Shown: positions 1 to 8,621 of the stretch, piece after piece | Layout of the letters: each line of letters starts with the position of its first letter | Position numbering within the stretch: the stretch's first letter is position 1 | Assembly: GCF_014651115.1 (NCBI RefSeq) | Contig: NZ_BMWG01000003.1 | Span: 331,685 to 395,684, forward strand | Reading direction: 5' to 3' | Source of the DNA: Streptomyces inusitatus | GTDB taxonomy: Bacteria > Actinomycetota > Actinomycetes > Streptomycetales > Streptomycetaceae | Length of the DNA stretch: 64,000 nucleotides | Translations under genes and position numbers: made by a program | Notes under the pieces: model-generated | The model's input: only the letters and a program-made list of their open reading frames with translations | What the model was told of the DNA's origin: nothing | The model's database searches: none

Positions 1-1096
1 CGGCGAGGACGCCTTCGGGGATGTGACGGCGACCGCCGACTTCAACAGCGACGGATACGCGGACCTCGCCGTGAGCGACCCGGTCGAGAAGGTCGGGAAG
101 CACAAGGAGCGGGGGCTGGTCGTGATCGTGTGGGGGTCGAAGGCCGGGCTCGGCTCCAAGGCCACCACCCTCGCCGTCAAGTCGTCCTCCGGGAACCAGG
201 CGTTCGGCCGGTCGCTCGCGGCCGGGGACTTCGACGGGAACGGCAAGCCCGACCTGGCCGTGGCCGACGGCAGGTCCGTCCACATCTACCGGGGCGGGTT
301 CTCCTCCAAGAACGGCGGCACCGGCAAGGTCACCCACCACAAGCCGAACAGCGAGGCGCTGATCGAGACCAGTGAGCTGATCGCCGGGAAGGTCACCAAG
401 GACAAGGCCACCGATCTGTACGTCCTCGGCTCGGGGTACGTGAACAGCGAGGTCGCGAGTACGTGGTTCCTGCGCGGCGGGTCGACGATCAAGGCCGGCA
501 AGCCCAAGACGTACAACACCGCGAACCCCAACTACCTCGCCACCGGGGTCGTCGCCGACTTCGACAAGGACGGCTACGGCGACCTGGCCATCGGCGAGGG
601 CTCGTACAAGGACTACGCCGGGGCCGTGCTCGTGGTGCGCGGCTCGGCGAGCGGGCCCGGCTCCTCGTCCCGGCTCACCCAGGACACCGCCGGGGTCGCC
701 ACCAAGATGACCAAGGACGACGCCTTCGGCTACACGGTCTCGGCGGGCGACACCAACCGCGACGGCTACCCGGATCTGGCCGTCGGCACCATGGAGACGA
801 TCGGCTCCGCCGAGGGGGCGGGCGGCGCGCACATCCTGCGCGGCGGCAAGAAGGGCCTCACCGGCACCGGATCGCAGTGGTTCACCCGCGCGACCCCGGG
901 CGTTCCCGGCGACCCGCGCGCCATCGAGACGTTCGGGGCCGAGGTCCGGCTCCGCGACCTCGACCGGGACGGAGACGCCGATCTGCTGCTGTCCACCGGC
1001 TACCACGAGAAGAGCCTGCTGCTGAAGGGCGGCGCGACCGGCATCGTCACCAAGGCGTTCACCGAGCCGAATATGCGCCCGAACTTCCCGCAGTAA
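1..1096 (+). CDS. Secreted FG-GAP repeat protein (5' end outside window)
   Basis: The reading frame is already open at base 2 (GEDAFGDVTATADF...), aligned with the middle of the two intact paralogues downstream, so the signal peptide and first repeat lie outside the window. Visible FG-GAP/calcium-loop repeats include ADFNSDGYADLAV, GDFDGNGKPDLAV, ADFDKDGYGDLAI, GDTNRDGYPDLAV and RDLDRDGDADLLL, plus one degenerate copy (GKVTKDKATDLYVL). The protein ends in NFPQ, as do the next two genes. FG-GAP repeats form integrin-alpha-type beta-propellers that bind Ca2+ through DxNxDG loops. No catalytic domain is seen. The role is probably an extracellular binding or adhesion propeller, but the ligand is unknown. 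Confidence 0.9.
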   Translation, partial: GEDAFGDVTATADFNSDGYADLAVSDPVEKVGKHKERGLVVIVWGSKAGLGSKATTLAVKSSSGNQAFGRSLAAGDFDGNGKPDLAVADGRSVHIYRGGFSSKNGGTGKVTHHKPNSEALIETSELIAGKVTKDKATDLYVLGSGYVNSEVASTWFLRGGSTIKAGKPKTYNTANPNYLATGVVADFDKDGYGDLAIGEGSYKDYAGAVLVVRGSASGPGSSSRLTQDTAGVATKMTKDDAFGYTVSAGDTNRDGYPDLAVGTMETIGSAEGAGGAHILRGGKKGLTGTGSQWFTRATPGVPGDPRAIETFGAEVRLRDLDRDGDADLLLSTGYHEKSLLLKGGATGIVTKAFTEPNMRPNFPQ

Positions 1097-1103
1097 GCAC
1101 TCT

Positions 1104-1134
1104 CGTACAACCGTTGATCATCTTCATGAGTCTC
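1104..1134 (+). promoter_or_regulatory. Putative ECF-sigma promoter of the second FG-GAP gene
   Basis: The 17-mer CGTACAACCGTTGATCA here recurs identically at 2698-2714, before the third gene. Both copies continue to a GTCTC at the same distance, giving AACC-N17-GTC. That fits the AAC...GTC form of SigE-like ECF promoters. The promoter assignment is inference; the repeated sequence and spacing are observed. Confidence 0.5.
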
Positions 1135-1201
1135 TTCTGTATTTGGACCAGTGCGTCCCGGCTACCAGCCGGGACGCACCCAGCAGAAGATCGGCACCCT
1201 C

Positions 1202-2599
1202 ATGCGCACACACCTCCGTCTCGGCCTCGCGACGGCCACCGCCGCCGCCCTGACCGGCGGGCTGCTCGGCCTCTCGACGGGGACAGCCGCCGCCGCGCCC
1301 GCCAAGCCCGCGCAGACCAAGCCCGCCAAGCCCGCCAAGTACGCGGACGACTTCAACGGCGACGGATACCGCGACTACGCCACCACCGAGAGCGACGACG
1401 CGGTCAGGGTCACCTACGGGACCAAGAGCGGCATCGGGACCAAGACGAAGGTGTTCCACCAGAACAGCCCCGGCATCCCCGGCACACGGGATCGCGAGGA
1501 GGACATGTTCGGTGAGGCGATGGCGACGGCGGACTTCAACGGGGACGGGTACGCCGACCTCGCGGTGAGCGACCCGACCGAGACGGTGGGCAGCCGGGGC
1601 CTGGCGGGACTGGTGACGATCGTGTGGGGGTCGAAGTCCGGTCTCGGCTCCAAGGCCACCGCCCTCCCCCTCGCGAAGCCCTACGCCGACCAGTGGTTCG
1701 GCAGCCACCTCGCCACTGGGGACTTCAACGGCGACGGCAGGCCCGACCTCGCCGTCACCGACGCCACATCCGTCCACATCTACCGGGGCGGGTTCTCCTC
1801 GAAGAACGGCGGCACCGGCAAGGTCACCCACCACAAGCCGAGCGGCAATGTGCTGAACGAGCCCAGCGGGCTGGTCGCCGGGAAGGTCACCAAGGACAGG
1901 GCCACCGATCTGTACGTCCTGGGTGTGGGCGAGCTGAACGCGGACCGCAGCACCTCGGGGAGCTGGTTCCTGCGCGGCGGCTCCACGATCAAGGCCGGCA
2001 AGCCCAAGACGTACAACTCCTCCGCGCCGGACTTCGCGCCCGCCGGGGTCATCGCGGACTTCGACAAGGACGGCTACGGCGACCTGGCCGTCGGCGACAC
2101 CGGGTACAAGGATGAAGCCGGGTCCGTGATCGTGATGCGCGGTACGGCGAACGGCCCCGGCAGCTCCTACCGGCTCACCCAGGACACCCCCGGGATCGCC
2201 ACCAGGATGAGCATGCGGGACGGCTTCGGGGTTTCGCTCTCGGCCGGCGACACCAACCGGGACGGCTACCCCGACCTCGCGGCCGGCACCATGGAGACCA
2301 TCGGCTCCGCCGAGTGGGCGGGCGGCGTCCACGTCCTGCGCGGCTCCAAGAAGGGCCTCACCGGCACCGGATCCCAGTGGATCACCCGCGACACCAAGGG
2401 CATCCCCGGTAAGCCCTCCGAGGTCGACATGTTCGCCTTCGACATACGACTCCGCGACGACGACCGGGACGGCGACGCCGACCTGTTCGTCTCCACCGGC
2501 TACCACGAGAAGACGAGCCTGCTGCTGAAGGCCGGCCCGACCGGCATCACCACAGGATCGCCGCGTGAGCTGAGGATTCGCACGGACTTCCCGCAGTAA
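1202..2599 (+). CDS. Secreted FG-GAP repeat protein
   Basis: 465 aa. The start at ATG 1202 gives a clean Sec signal peptide (MRTHLRLGLATATAAALTGG... then AxA sites near residue 35) and matches the start of the next paralogue; an upstream in-frame GTG at 1151 would add a non-signal extension. FG-GAP/Ca2+ loops: DDFNGDGYRDYAT, ADFNGDGYADLAV, GDFNGDGRPDLAV, a degenerate GKVTKDRATDLYVL, ADFDKDGYGDLAV, GDTNRDGYPDLAA and RDDDRDGDADLFV, so seven propeller blades are likely. C-terminus is DFPQ. It is a close paralogue of both neighbours and has its own promoter candidate about 70-100 bp upstream. No enzyme motif; function unknown beyond a secreted Ca2+-dependent propeller. Confidence 0.9.
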   Translation: MRTHLRLGLATATAAALTGGLLGLSTGTAAAAPAKPAQTKPAKPAKYADDFNGDGYRDYATTESDDAVRVTYGTKSGIGTKTKVFHQNSPGIPGTRDREEDMFGEAMATADFNGDGYADLAVSDPTETVGSRGLAGLVTIVWGSKSGLGSKATALPLAKPYADQWFGSHLATGDFNGDGRPDLAVTDATSVHIYRGGFSSKNGGTGKVTHHKPSGNVLNEPSGLVAGKVTKDRATDLYVLGVGELNADRSTSGSWFLRGGSTIKAGKPKTYNSSAPDFAPAGVIADFDKDGYGDLAVGDTGYKDEAGSVIVMRGTANGPGSSYRLTQDTPGIATRMSMRDGFGVSLSAGDTNRDGYPDLAAGTMETIGSAEWAGGVHVLRGSKKGLTGTGSQWITRDTKGIPGKPSEVDMFAFDIRLRDDDRDGDADLFVSTGYHEKTSLLLKAGPTGITTGSPRELRIRTDFPQ

Positions 2600-2609
2600 C
2601 GATTCTCCG

Positions 2610-2640
2610 CCGTGGCCCGCGCACTCCCGGCGGGCCACGG
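2610..2640 (+). terminator. Hairpin after FG-GAP gene 2
   Basis: Arms CCGTGGCCCG and CGGGCCACGG pair perfectly around an 11-nt loop starting 10 nt after the stop. The right arm is then repeated in tandem twice more (to about 2658). There is no T-tract, as is common for Streptomyces terminators. Confidence 0.5.
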
Positions 2641-2697
2641 CGGGCCACGGCGGGCCACAACAGCGCGTTCGATATCGCGCGTATCACCCGGATATTT

Positions 2698-2728
2698 CGT
2701 ACAACCGTTGATCAGATTCCGGGGTCTC
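2698..2728 (+). promoter_or_regulatory. Putative ECF-sigma promoter of the third FG-GAP gene
   Basis: Second copy of the CGTACAACCGTTGATCA element, again with AACC (2703-2706), a 17-nt spacer and GTCTC (2724-2728), about 57 nt before the start codon. Confidence 0.5.
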
Positions 2729-2784
2729 CCTTGTATTCACACCGGCGCGGCCGTGGAAGCGTCCGCACTCAGCAGGGGAACGGC

Positions 2785-4152
2785 ATGCTCACGCGCACAC
2801 ACCTCCGTCTCGGCCTCGCGACGGCCACCGCCGCCGCGCTCACCGGCGGGCTGCTCGGCCTCTCGACGGGGGCGGCCACCGCCGCGCCCGCCAAGCCCGC
2901 GCAGTACGCGGACGACTTCAACGGCGACGGATACCGCGACTTCGCCTTCGTGGAGTCGTCGGACACGGTGACGGTCACCTACGGGACCGCCACCGGCCCG
3001 GGCGGCAGGACCATGTCGTTCACCCAGGACAGCCCCGGCATCCCCGGCGACCGGGCGTCCGGCGAATTCACCCGTGCCATGGCCACCGCCGACTTCAACA
3101 GCGACGGATACGCGGACCTCGCCGTCAGCGACGCGCACGAGAAGGTCGGGAAGCACAGGGCCCGGGGCCTCGTCGTGATCGTCTGGGGCTCGAAGTCGGG
3201 GCTCGGCTCCAAGGCCACCACCCTCGCGGTCAAGTCGCCCTACGCCGACCAGAACTTCGGCATGTCTCTCGCCGCCGGGGACTTCGACGGCAACGGCAAG
3301 CCCGACCTGGCCGTCATGGACGACGACTCCGTCCACATCTACCGGGGCGGCTTCTCCTCCAAGGACGGCGGCACCCGCGAGGTCACCCGGCACAAGCCGG
3401 GCAGCGACACCCGGCTCATCCCCATGGAGCTGGTCGCCGGGCAGGTCACCAAGGACAAGGCCACCGATCTGTACCTCCTCGGCCAGGGCTCCAAGGAGGA
3501 CAGGGACCAGGCGTGGGCCTGGTTCCTGCGCGGCGGCTCCACCATGAAGTCCGGCAAGCGCACGACGTACAACTCCGCCATCCAGGGCTACTCGGGCCTC
3601 AGGAGCGTCATCGCGGACTTCGACAAGGACGGCTACGGCGACCTCGCCCTCGGCGACTACCAGCACAAGGACTTCGCCGGGTCCGTGTTCGTTCTGCGCG
3701 GCGCGGCGAACGGCCCCGGCGGCTCCTACCGGCTCACCCAGGACACCCCCGGGATCGCCACCGGCACACGCACCATGGACGTCTTCGGGGTCTCGCTCTC
3801 CGCCGGGGACACCAAACGCGACGGCTACCCCGACCTCGCGGTCGGCACCGCCGAGACGATCGGCTCCATCGAGGCGGCGGGCGGCGTCCACGTCCTGCAC
3901 GGCTCCAAGAAGGGCCTCACCGGCGCCGGATCCCAGTGGATCACCCGCGCCACCCCGGGCATCCCCGGCGACCCGGAGCGCGCCGACCGCTTCGGCAACG
4001 ACATCCGGCTCCGCGACTTCGACCGGGACGGCATCGCCGACCTGCTGATCTCCAGCAGCGACTACAAGAGCCTCCTGATCACCGGCGGCTCGACCGTCCT
4101 CGCCACGGGCCGGTACACCGAACCGTTCCTGCGCGCGAACTTCCCGCAGTAA
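2785..4152 (+). CDS. Secreted FG-GAP repeat protein
   Basis: 455 aa from ATG 2785 (MLTRTHLRLGLATATAAALTGG...), chosen because the signal peptide is nearly identical to that of the previous gene. A GTG/ATG-initiated extension upstream would not be a signal peptide. Calcium-loop repeats: DDFNGDGYRDFAF, ADFNSDGYADLAV, GDFDGNGKPDLAV, a degenerate GQVTKDKATDLYLL, ADFDKDGYGDLAL, GDTKRDGYPDLAV and RDFDRDGIADLLI. It ends ANFPQ. Last gene of the left FG-GAP array, convergent with the hydrolase at 4175. Role unknown; probably an exported Ca2+-binding propeller. Confidence 0.9.
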   Translation: MLTRTHLRLGLATATAAALTGGLLGLSTGAATAAPAKPAQYADDFNGDGYRDFAFVESSDTVTVTYGTATGPGGRTMSFTQDSPGIPGDRASGEFTRAMATADFNSDGYADLAVSDAHEKVGKHRARGLVVIVWGSKSGLGSKATTLAVKSPYADQNFGMSLAAGDFDGNGKPDLAVMDDDSVHIYRGGFSSKDGGTREVTRHKPGSDTRLIPMELVAGQVTKDKATDLYLLGQGSKEDRDQAWAWFLRGGSTMKSGKRTTYNSAIQGYSGLRSVIADFDKDGYGDLALGDYQHKDFAGSVFVLRGAANGPGGSYRLTQDTPGIATGTRTMDVFGVSLSAGDTKRDGYPDLAVGTAETIGSIEAAGGVHVLHGSKKGLTGAGSQWITRATPGIPGDPERADRFGNDIRLRDFDRDGIADLLISSSDYKSLLITGGSTVLATGRYTEPFLRANFPQ

Positions 4153-4174
4153 GCGACTCCCCCGCCGTGGCCCG

Positions 4175-4975
4175 CTACAGCTCCGCCAGGAACTCCGCGA
4201 GCAGCGGGCCGATCGCCGCGCCCAGGTCCTCCGCCGTGCGCAGTTCGGCCGAGATCGCGACCGGGGCGAGCCTGCCGTACGGAAGGGTCCTCGCCACCTC
4301 CTCGGCCAGTGCCGTGGGGTGGCGGGCGTCCGTGCCGGGGACGATCAGGGCGGGGGCGGTGATCGCGCGCAGCTCGGCGACCTCGCGGAAGGCGCGGTCC
4401 TCGCCGAGGGCGCAGAAGGCGGCGACGCTCGCCGGGTCGGAGCGGGGGACGGCCTCGCGGACCAGTTCGCCGATGAGCGGGGCGAGGGCGGGCAGGACCG
4501 GGGCCCAGGCGGCGGCCAGGCCCTCCGTGCGGACGCGGGCGGCGAAGCGCTCGAAGAAGAGGCGTTCGGCCTCCTTCGCCTCGTCGTCCTCGATGTCCTC
4601 GACGCTGATCACGGCGATCGCGCGGACGCGCCCGGGGTGTTCCAGCGCTGTGCGGAGCGCGATCGTGCCGCCGAGTCCGGTGCCGGCGAGGACCGCCCGC
4701 TCATGGCCGAGGGCGTCGAGGAGCGCGGTGACGTCGTCGGCGTACCGGGACCAGGTGTGGCGGGCCGGGTCGGCGCAGACGGAGCGGCCCCAGCCCCGGA
4801 TGTCGGGCAGGATCGCGGTGTGGCCGGGCGGGAGCCGGGCGGCCAGCGGCAGCAGGCTCCGGTGGTCGGGGCCGCCGCCGTGGAGCAGGATCACGGGGGA
4901 CGGTCCGGTGCCCGTCACCTCCGCGTGGAGAGGGCATCCGTCACTGCCCCGATAGGTCAACTCACTCACGGGCAC
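4175..4975 (-). CDS. Alpha/beta hydrolase-fold protein with degenerate catalytic triad
   Basis: 266 aa, the usual size for a single-domain alpha/beta hydrolase. The oxyanion-hole region (PVILLHGGGPDHRSL), the strand-helix segment RGWGRSVC and the core fold are recognisable. However, the nucleophile elbow reads LAGTGLGG: the position normally held by Ser in GxSxG is Gly. The C-terminal region where the catalytic His is expected (YGRLAPVAISAELRTAEDL) shows no His. The acid position may be D in VPGTDARHP. It is therefore probably a non-catalytic or repurposed member. Divergent from the ArsR-type regulator at 5125, with a palindrome between them. Confidence 0.85.
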   Translation of the reverse strand: MPVSELTYRGSDGCPLHAEVTGTGPSPVILLHGGGPDHRSLLPLAARLPPGHTAILPDIRGWGRSVCADPARHTWSRYADDVTALLDALGHERAVLAGTGLGGTIALRTALEHPGRVRAIAVISVEDIEDDEAKEAERLFFERFAARVRTEGLAAAWAPVLPALAPLIGELVREAVPRSDPASVAAFCALGEDRAFREVAELRAITAPALIVPGTDARHPTALAEEVARTLPYGRLAPVAISAELRTAEDLGAAIGPLLAEFLAEL

Positions 4976-5077
4976 TCCTCGTTCGGGTTATTCCCCCAGT
5001 GTCCGCGACGCGGCCTCGCGCCTGCCGTCGTACCGGCCGGGGCGGGGCCGCCGGAACCCCGACTTGACTTGGTGCAC

Positions 5078-5092
5078 CCCTACTAGGGGTCC
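5078..5092. promoter_or_regulatory. Palindrome in the divergent hydrolase/regulator promoter
   Basis: ACCCCT-ACT-AGGGGT, perfect 6-bp arms, 33 bp before the start of the ArsR-type gene and about 100 bp before the hydrolase. A likely operator for the adjacent regulator (inference). Confidence 0.4.
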
Positions 5093-5124
5093 ATTTCCCG
5101 TACCAATCATTTAGTGTGGACTGA

Positions 5125-6114
5125 ATGGTGCGAGTGGGGCGTGCTCAAGGCGGCGCTGTCGAGATCGAATTCACGGCCGAGGACATGGCGCGTACGCGAT
5201 TCGCCGTCTCCCCCCTGTGGGAGGTGGTCGCGAGTGTACGGGTCCTCATGGAGACCGACGATCAGGGAATGCACCGTCAATGGTGCGAACAGGTAAGGCC
5301 CTTGCTCGCGGCGGCGAAGCTCGACCTCACCCCGCTGGCCCGGCTGATCACCACCCCGGTGGAGAGCATCCCGTCCTTCCTGGTGCCCCCGCCGACCACC
5401 CCGCAGCCCTCCCTCGAAGTGGAGCTGGCGACGCTGCGCGCCACCCCGCCGGAGCTGTTGCGCACCTCGTGCCCGGGGGCGCAGGAGTACGCCGCCGAGC
5501 TGCGGTCCGACCCGGTGCGGGAGCTGGGGCGGCTGACGGAGCTGATCGCCGCGTACTGGGAGATCGCGATCGCGCCGTACTGGCCCCGGATGCTCGCCCT
5601 CTTCGAGGGGGACATCCTGCACCGCGCCATCCACTTCGCCGAGGGCGGGGCGCGCCGCCTCTTCGACGACTTCGGCCCCCAGCTCCGCTGGGACTCCGGC
5701 ACCCTCCAGCGGGTGCGCCGCGCCAGCCGCGCGACCCAGCGGCTCGGCGGACGGGGGCTGCTGCTGGTGCCGTCCGCCTTCGCCTGGCCGCAGATCTTCT
5801 CCAACCTCGGCCGCGAGGACTGGCAGCCGACCCTGCGCTATCCCCCGCGCGGCATCGGCGCGCTCTGGAAGCTGAGCCCCCAGCCCTGCTCCGACGCCCT
5901 GGCCGGAGTCCTCGGCCGCACCCGCGCCCGCCTCCTCGCGGAGCTGACCGCCCCCGCCTCGACGACCGACCTCGCCCGGCGGATCAGCCTCTCGGCCGGG
6001 GGCGTCTCCCAGCATCTGACCGCCCTGCGCGCGGCCGGCCTGGTGAGCGCGCACCGCACCGGGCGGGTGGTGCTCTACGCCCGGACGAGCGTGGGGGAGG
6101 CGCTGGTGCGATGA
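5125..6114 (+). CDS. ArsR-family (DUF5937-type) transcriptional regulator
   Basis: 329 aa. The N-terminal 230 residues (IEFTAEDMARTRFAVSPLWE...) are the ligand/oligomerisation region typical of Streptomyces DUF5937 regulators. The C-terminal 80 residues are an ArsR-type winged helix: LAELTAPASTTDLARRISLS then AGGVSQHLTALRAAGLVSAHR and the wing GRVVLYARTSVGEALV. No metal-binding Cys pair is seen, so a small-molecule or no ligand is more likely than metal. The start is uncertain: ATG 5125, GTG 5128 and GTG 5134 are all in frame, and the conserved family N-terminus begins near V-E-I-E-F. Probably controls the divergent hydrolase and/or itself. Confidence 0.85.
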   Translation: MVRVGRAQGGAVEIEFTAEDMARTRFAVSPLWEVVASVRVLMETDDQGMHRQWCEQVRPLLAAAKLDLTPLARLITTPVESIPSFLVPPPTTPQPSLEVELATLRATPPELLRTSCPGAQEYAAELRSDPVRELGRLTELIAAYWEIAIAPYWPRMLALFEGDILHRAIHFAEGGARRLFDDFGPQLRWDSGTLQRVRRASRATQRLGGRGLLLVPSAFAWPQIFSNLGREDWQPTLRYPPRGIGALWKLSPQPCSDALAGVLGRTRARLLAELTAPASTTDLARRISLSAGGVSQHLTALRAAGLVSAHRTGRVVLYARTSVGEALVR

Positions 6115-6125
6115 GGCCCGGAGGT

Positions 6126-6953
6126 CTACAGATACTGGGCGTACTCGTCCAGGGCCCGCAGGATCTCCGGCTCGGGCGCGGACGGGAGCCGAAGGACGAT
6201 CTCCTCGATGCCGAAGTCCGTGTAGTGGGCGAGCTTGTCGGCGTCGGGGGTGGGGCCGAACGGGACGATCCGGAGGGTTTTCGGGTCGCGGCCCGCCGCC
6301 TCCCAGGCCGTGCGCAGCGGGGGAAGGGTCTCGGTGAGGTCGGTGTCGCCGAGGGGGAACCAGCCGTCGGCGTGGGCGGCGATCGCGGCGAAGAGCTTGG
6401 GGCCCGCGCCGCCGCCGAGGAGGACGGGCGGGGCGCCGCCGGAGGGCTTGGGGTGGGCCCGGGAGGCCCGGACGGAGCCGTACTCCCCCTCGTACGCGGT
6501 GGGTTCGGGGGCCCACAGGGCGCGCATCAGTGTCAGGTGGTCGTGGACGCGGGCGCGGCGGGTGGCCCACTCGACGCCGTGGTCGGCGGCCTCCTCGCGG
6601 TTCCAGCCGTACCCCACGCCGAAGGTGAAGCGGCTGCCTGAGAGATGGTCCAGGGTCGCGACCTGCTTGGCGAGGACGATCGGGTCGTGCTGGGCGACGA
6701 GGGTGACGCCGGTGCCGAGGGTGATGCGGGTGGTGACGGCGGCGGCCTGGGCGAGGGCGGCGAAGGGGTCGAGGGTGCGGCCGTACTCCTCGGGGATGTC
6801 GCCGCCGAGCGGGAACGGGGAATTCTGCCCCACCGGGATATGGGTGTGCTCCGGGATGTAGAGCCCGGCGAAGCCCCGCTCCTCCAGCGCACGGGCGAGG
6901 CGTACCGGTGTGATGGTCCGGTCGGTCAGGAAAATCGAGGTGGACAGGCGCAC
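6126..6953 (-). CDS. LLM-class F420-dependent oxidoreductase
   Basis: 275 aa, luciferase-like (LLM) TIM-barrel family. N-terminus MRLSTSIFLTDRTITPVRLARALEERGFAGLYIPEHTHIP, then the family signature around ITLGTGVTLVAQHDPIVLAKQVATLDHLSGSRFTFGVGYGWNREEAADHG. Family members use coenzyme F420 (or FMN) to reduce or oxidise small substrates; the substrate cannot be read from sequence. It is convergent with the ArsR-type gene (11-bp gap) and divergent from the PHP-domain gene at 7098. None of the CTGACG palindromes that mark the 14-21 kb catabolic genes lies upstream, so it seems separately regulated. Confidence 0.9.
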   Translation of the reverse strand: MRLSTSIFLTDRTITPVRLARALEERGFAGLYIPEHTHIPVGQNSPFPLGGDIPEEYGRTLDPFAALAQAAAVTTRITLGTGVTLVAQHDPIVLAKQVATLDHLSGSRFTFGVGYGWNREEAADHGVEWATRRARVHDHLTLMRALWAPEPTAYEGEYGSVRASRAHPKPSGGAPPVLLGGGAGPKLFAAIAAHADGWFPLGDTDLTETLPPLRTAWEAAGRDPKTLRIVPFGPTPDADKLAHYTDFGIEEIVLRLPSAPEPEILRALDEYAQYL

Positions 6954-7097
6954 AGAGACCCTCTCGTCGACGGTGGGTGTCCTTCTTCCCCGGTTTACCC
7001 TCTCCGAGGCGGTTCGCTCCCGGTCTTGCGCGCCTGTTCATCGGTCGGTAACAGAGTCATCAGTGCACGCACCGCTTCCGCCGAGTGGAGACCCTTC

Positions 7098-8621
7098 ATG
7101 TGCGATATGCGCGATACAAGCGATTCCATGGGAAGGCGCGGGCTGCTGATGACGGGCGCCGCCTCGGCCCTTACGTTGGGAAATGTGAGCTTCGCCCGTG
7201 CCGCGCCCCGCGAGGGCGAGGAGACCAGGGTCGTACGCGGGGTGCTGCCGCCCGGCGCGCCCGACTATGTCCATCTCCCGGTGGAGGTGCCCCCGGGGGT
7301 GCGCGAGCTGGCCGTCTCGTACACCTACGAACGGCCCGCCGTACCGGCCGGGACGGCGGGCAACGCGCTCGACATCGGCGTCTTCGACGAGCGCGGCACC
7401 GGCCTCGGCGGGGCGGGATTCCGGGGGTGGTCGGGCGGGGCGCGCTCCTCCTTCTTCCTCCGCGCCGACGAGGCCACGCCCGGCTATGTGGCGGGGCCGG
7501 TACGGGCGGGCACCTGGCACATCGTCCTCGGGCCGTACACGGTCGCGCCCGGCGGACTCCCGTACGAGGTGACGATCACCCTGCGGTACGGGGAGCCCGG
7601 CCGCACGCCCGAACGGGTCTATCCGCCCGAGCGGGCCAGAGGGCGGGGGCGGGCCTGGTACCGGGGCGACTGCCACCTCCACTCATGGCACTCGGACGGG
7701 CGGCGCACCCCGGCGGAGATCGCGGCGCTGGCGCGGGCCGCCGGGCTCGACTTCATCCAGGCCTCCGAGCACAACACCCACGCCGGGCAGCCCTTCTGGG
7801 CCGACCACGCGGGGGACGACCTCCTCATCCTCACCGGCGAGGAGGTCACCACCCGCAACGGGCACGTCCTCGCCCTGGGGACGGACCCCGGCACCTTCGT
7901 CGACTGGCGGTACCGGGCCCGGGAGAACCGCTTCGGGCGGTTCGCCCGGGAGATCCGGCGAGCCGGTGGCCTTGTGGTGCCCGCACACCCGCACGCCAAC
8001 TGCGTCGGATGCGCCTGGAAGTTCGGAATGGGCGAGGCCGATGTGGTGGAGGTGTGGAACGGCTCCTACACCGCCGACGACGAGGTCTCCCTCCAGGCCT
8101 GGGACGCGGCCCTGGCCCGGGGCCGCTGGGTGCCCGCTATGGGCAACAGCGACGCCCACCGGGACCCCGATCCGGTCGGCAGCCCGCAGACGGTGGTGCT
8201 CGCCGACGATCTGACCCGTACAGCGGTACTGGAAGGGCTGCGGCGAGGGCACAGCTATGTCGTCCAGTCGTCGGCGGTGACTCTGTCACTGTCGGCGGCG
8301 GACAGGCGGGGCCGGCGGCGGGCGGGGATCGGCGAGCGACTGCGGGTGGGGGCGGAGGAGCCGGTGGTGGTGCGGTTCGGGGCGGCGGGGGTGGAAGCGG
8401 GGTGCTCGCTGCGGCTGGTGACGGATCAGGGGGTGCTGAGGACGGAGAAGGCGCCGGGGGACGGGTCGGGGAGCGGGTCGGGGGACGGGTCGGGGGACGG
8501 GTCGGACGGTGGCGAGATCGAGTGGGGGACGACGGCGGGGTACGCGGGGTATGTGCGGGGGGAGGTGAGGGGGGCCGCCGGGGGGCTGGTGGGGTTCACG
8601 AACCCGGTGTTCCTGGGGTGA
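7098..8621 (+). CDS. Tat-exported PHP-domain metallophosphoesterase (CehA/McbA-like)
   Basis: 507 aa from ATG 7098. A twin-arginine signal (MGRRGLLMTGAASALTLG) precedes an AxA cleavage site, so the protein is predicted to be exported folded. The first ~170 residues are a beta-rich domain. The PHP metal site follows: GDCHLHSWHSDG, QASEHNTH, GEEVTTRNGH, VVPAHPHANC, EVWNG and GNSDAHRDPDPVG. PHP proteins of the CehA/McbA group hydrolyse phosphoesters or carbamate-type esters at a polynuclear metal site; the substrate is unknown here. Near the C-terminus is a Gly/Ser/Asp-rich stretch (8455-8510). The 3' end overlaps the convergent pseudogene by 26 bp. Confidence 0.88.
   Translation: MCDMRDTSDSMGRRGLLMTGAASALTLGNVSFARAAPREGEETRVVRGVLPPGAPDYVHLPVEVPPGVRELAVSYTYERPAVPAGTAGNALDIGVFDERGTGLGGAGFRGWSGGARSSFFLRADEATPGYVAGPVRAGTWHIVLGPYTVAPGGLPYEVTITLRYGEPGRTPERVYPPERARGRGRAWYRGDCHLHSWHSDGRRTPAEIAALARAAGLDFIQASEHNTHAGQPFWADHAGDDLLILTGEEVTTRNGHVLALGTDPGTFVDWRYRARENRFGRFAREIRRAGGLVVPAHPHANCVGCAWKFGMGEADVVEVWNGSYTADDEVSLQAWDAALARGRWVPAMGNSDAHRDPDPVGSPQTVVLADDLTRTAVLEGLRRGHSYVVQSSAVTLSLSAADRRGRRRAGIGERLRVGAEEPVVVRFGAAGVEAGCSLRLVTDQGVLRTEKAPGDGSGSGSGDGSGDGSDGGEIEWGTTAGYAGYVRGEVRGAAGGLVGFTNPVFLG
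8455..8510 (+). repeat. Low-complexity GGGACGGGTCGG-type repeat inside the PHP gene
   Basis: Short GC-rich units (gggacgggtcgg and variants) repeat in frame and encode GDGSGSGSGDGSGDGSDGG. Absent from the PHP core, so it is a flexible insertion, probably length-variable by slippage. Confidence 0.7.
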
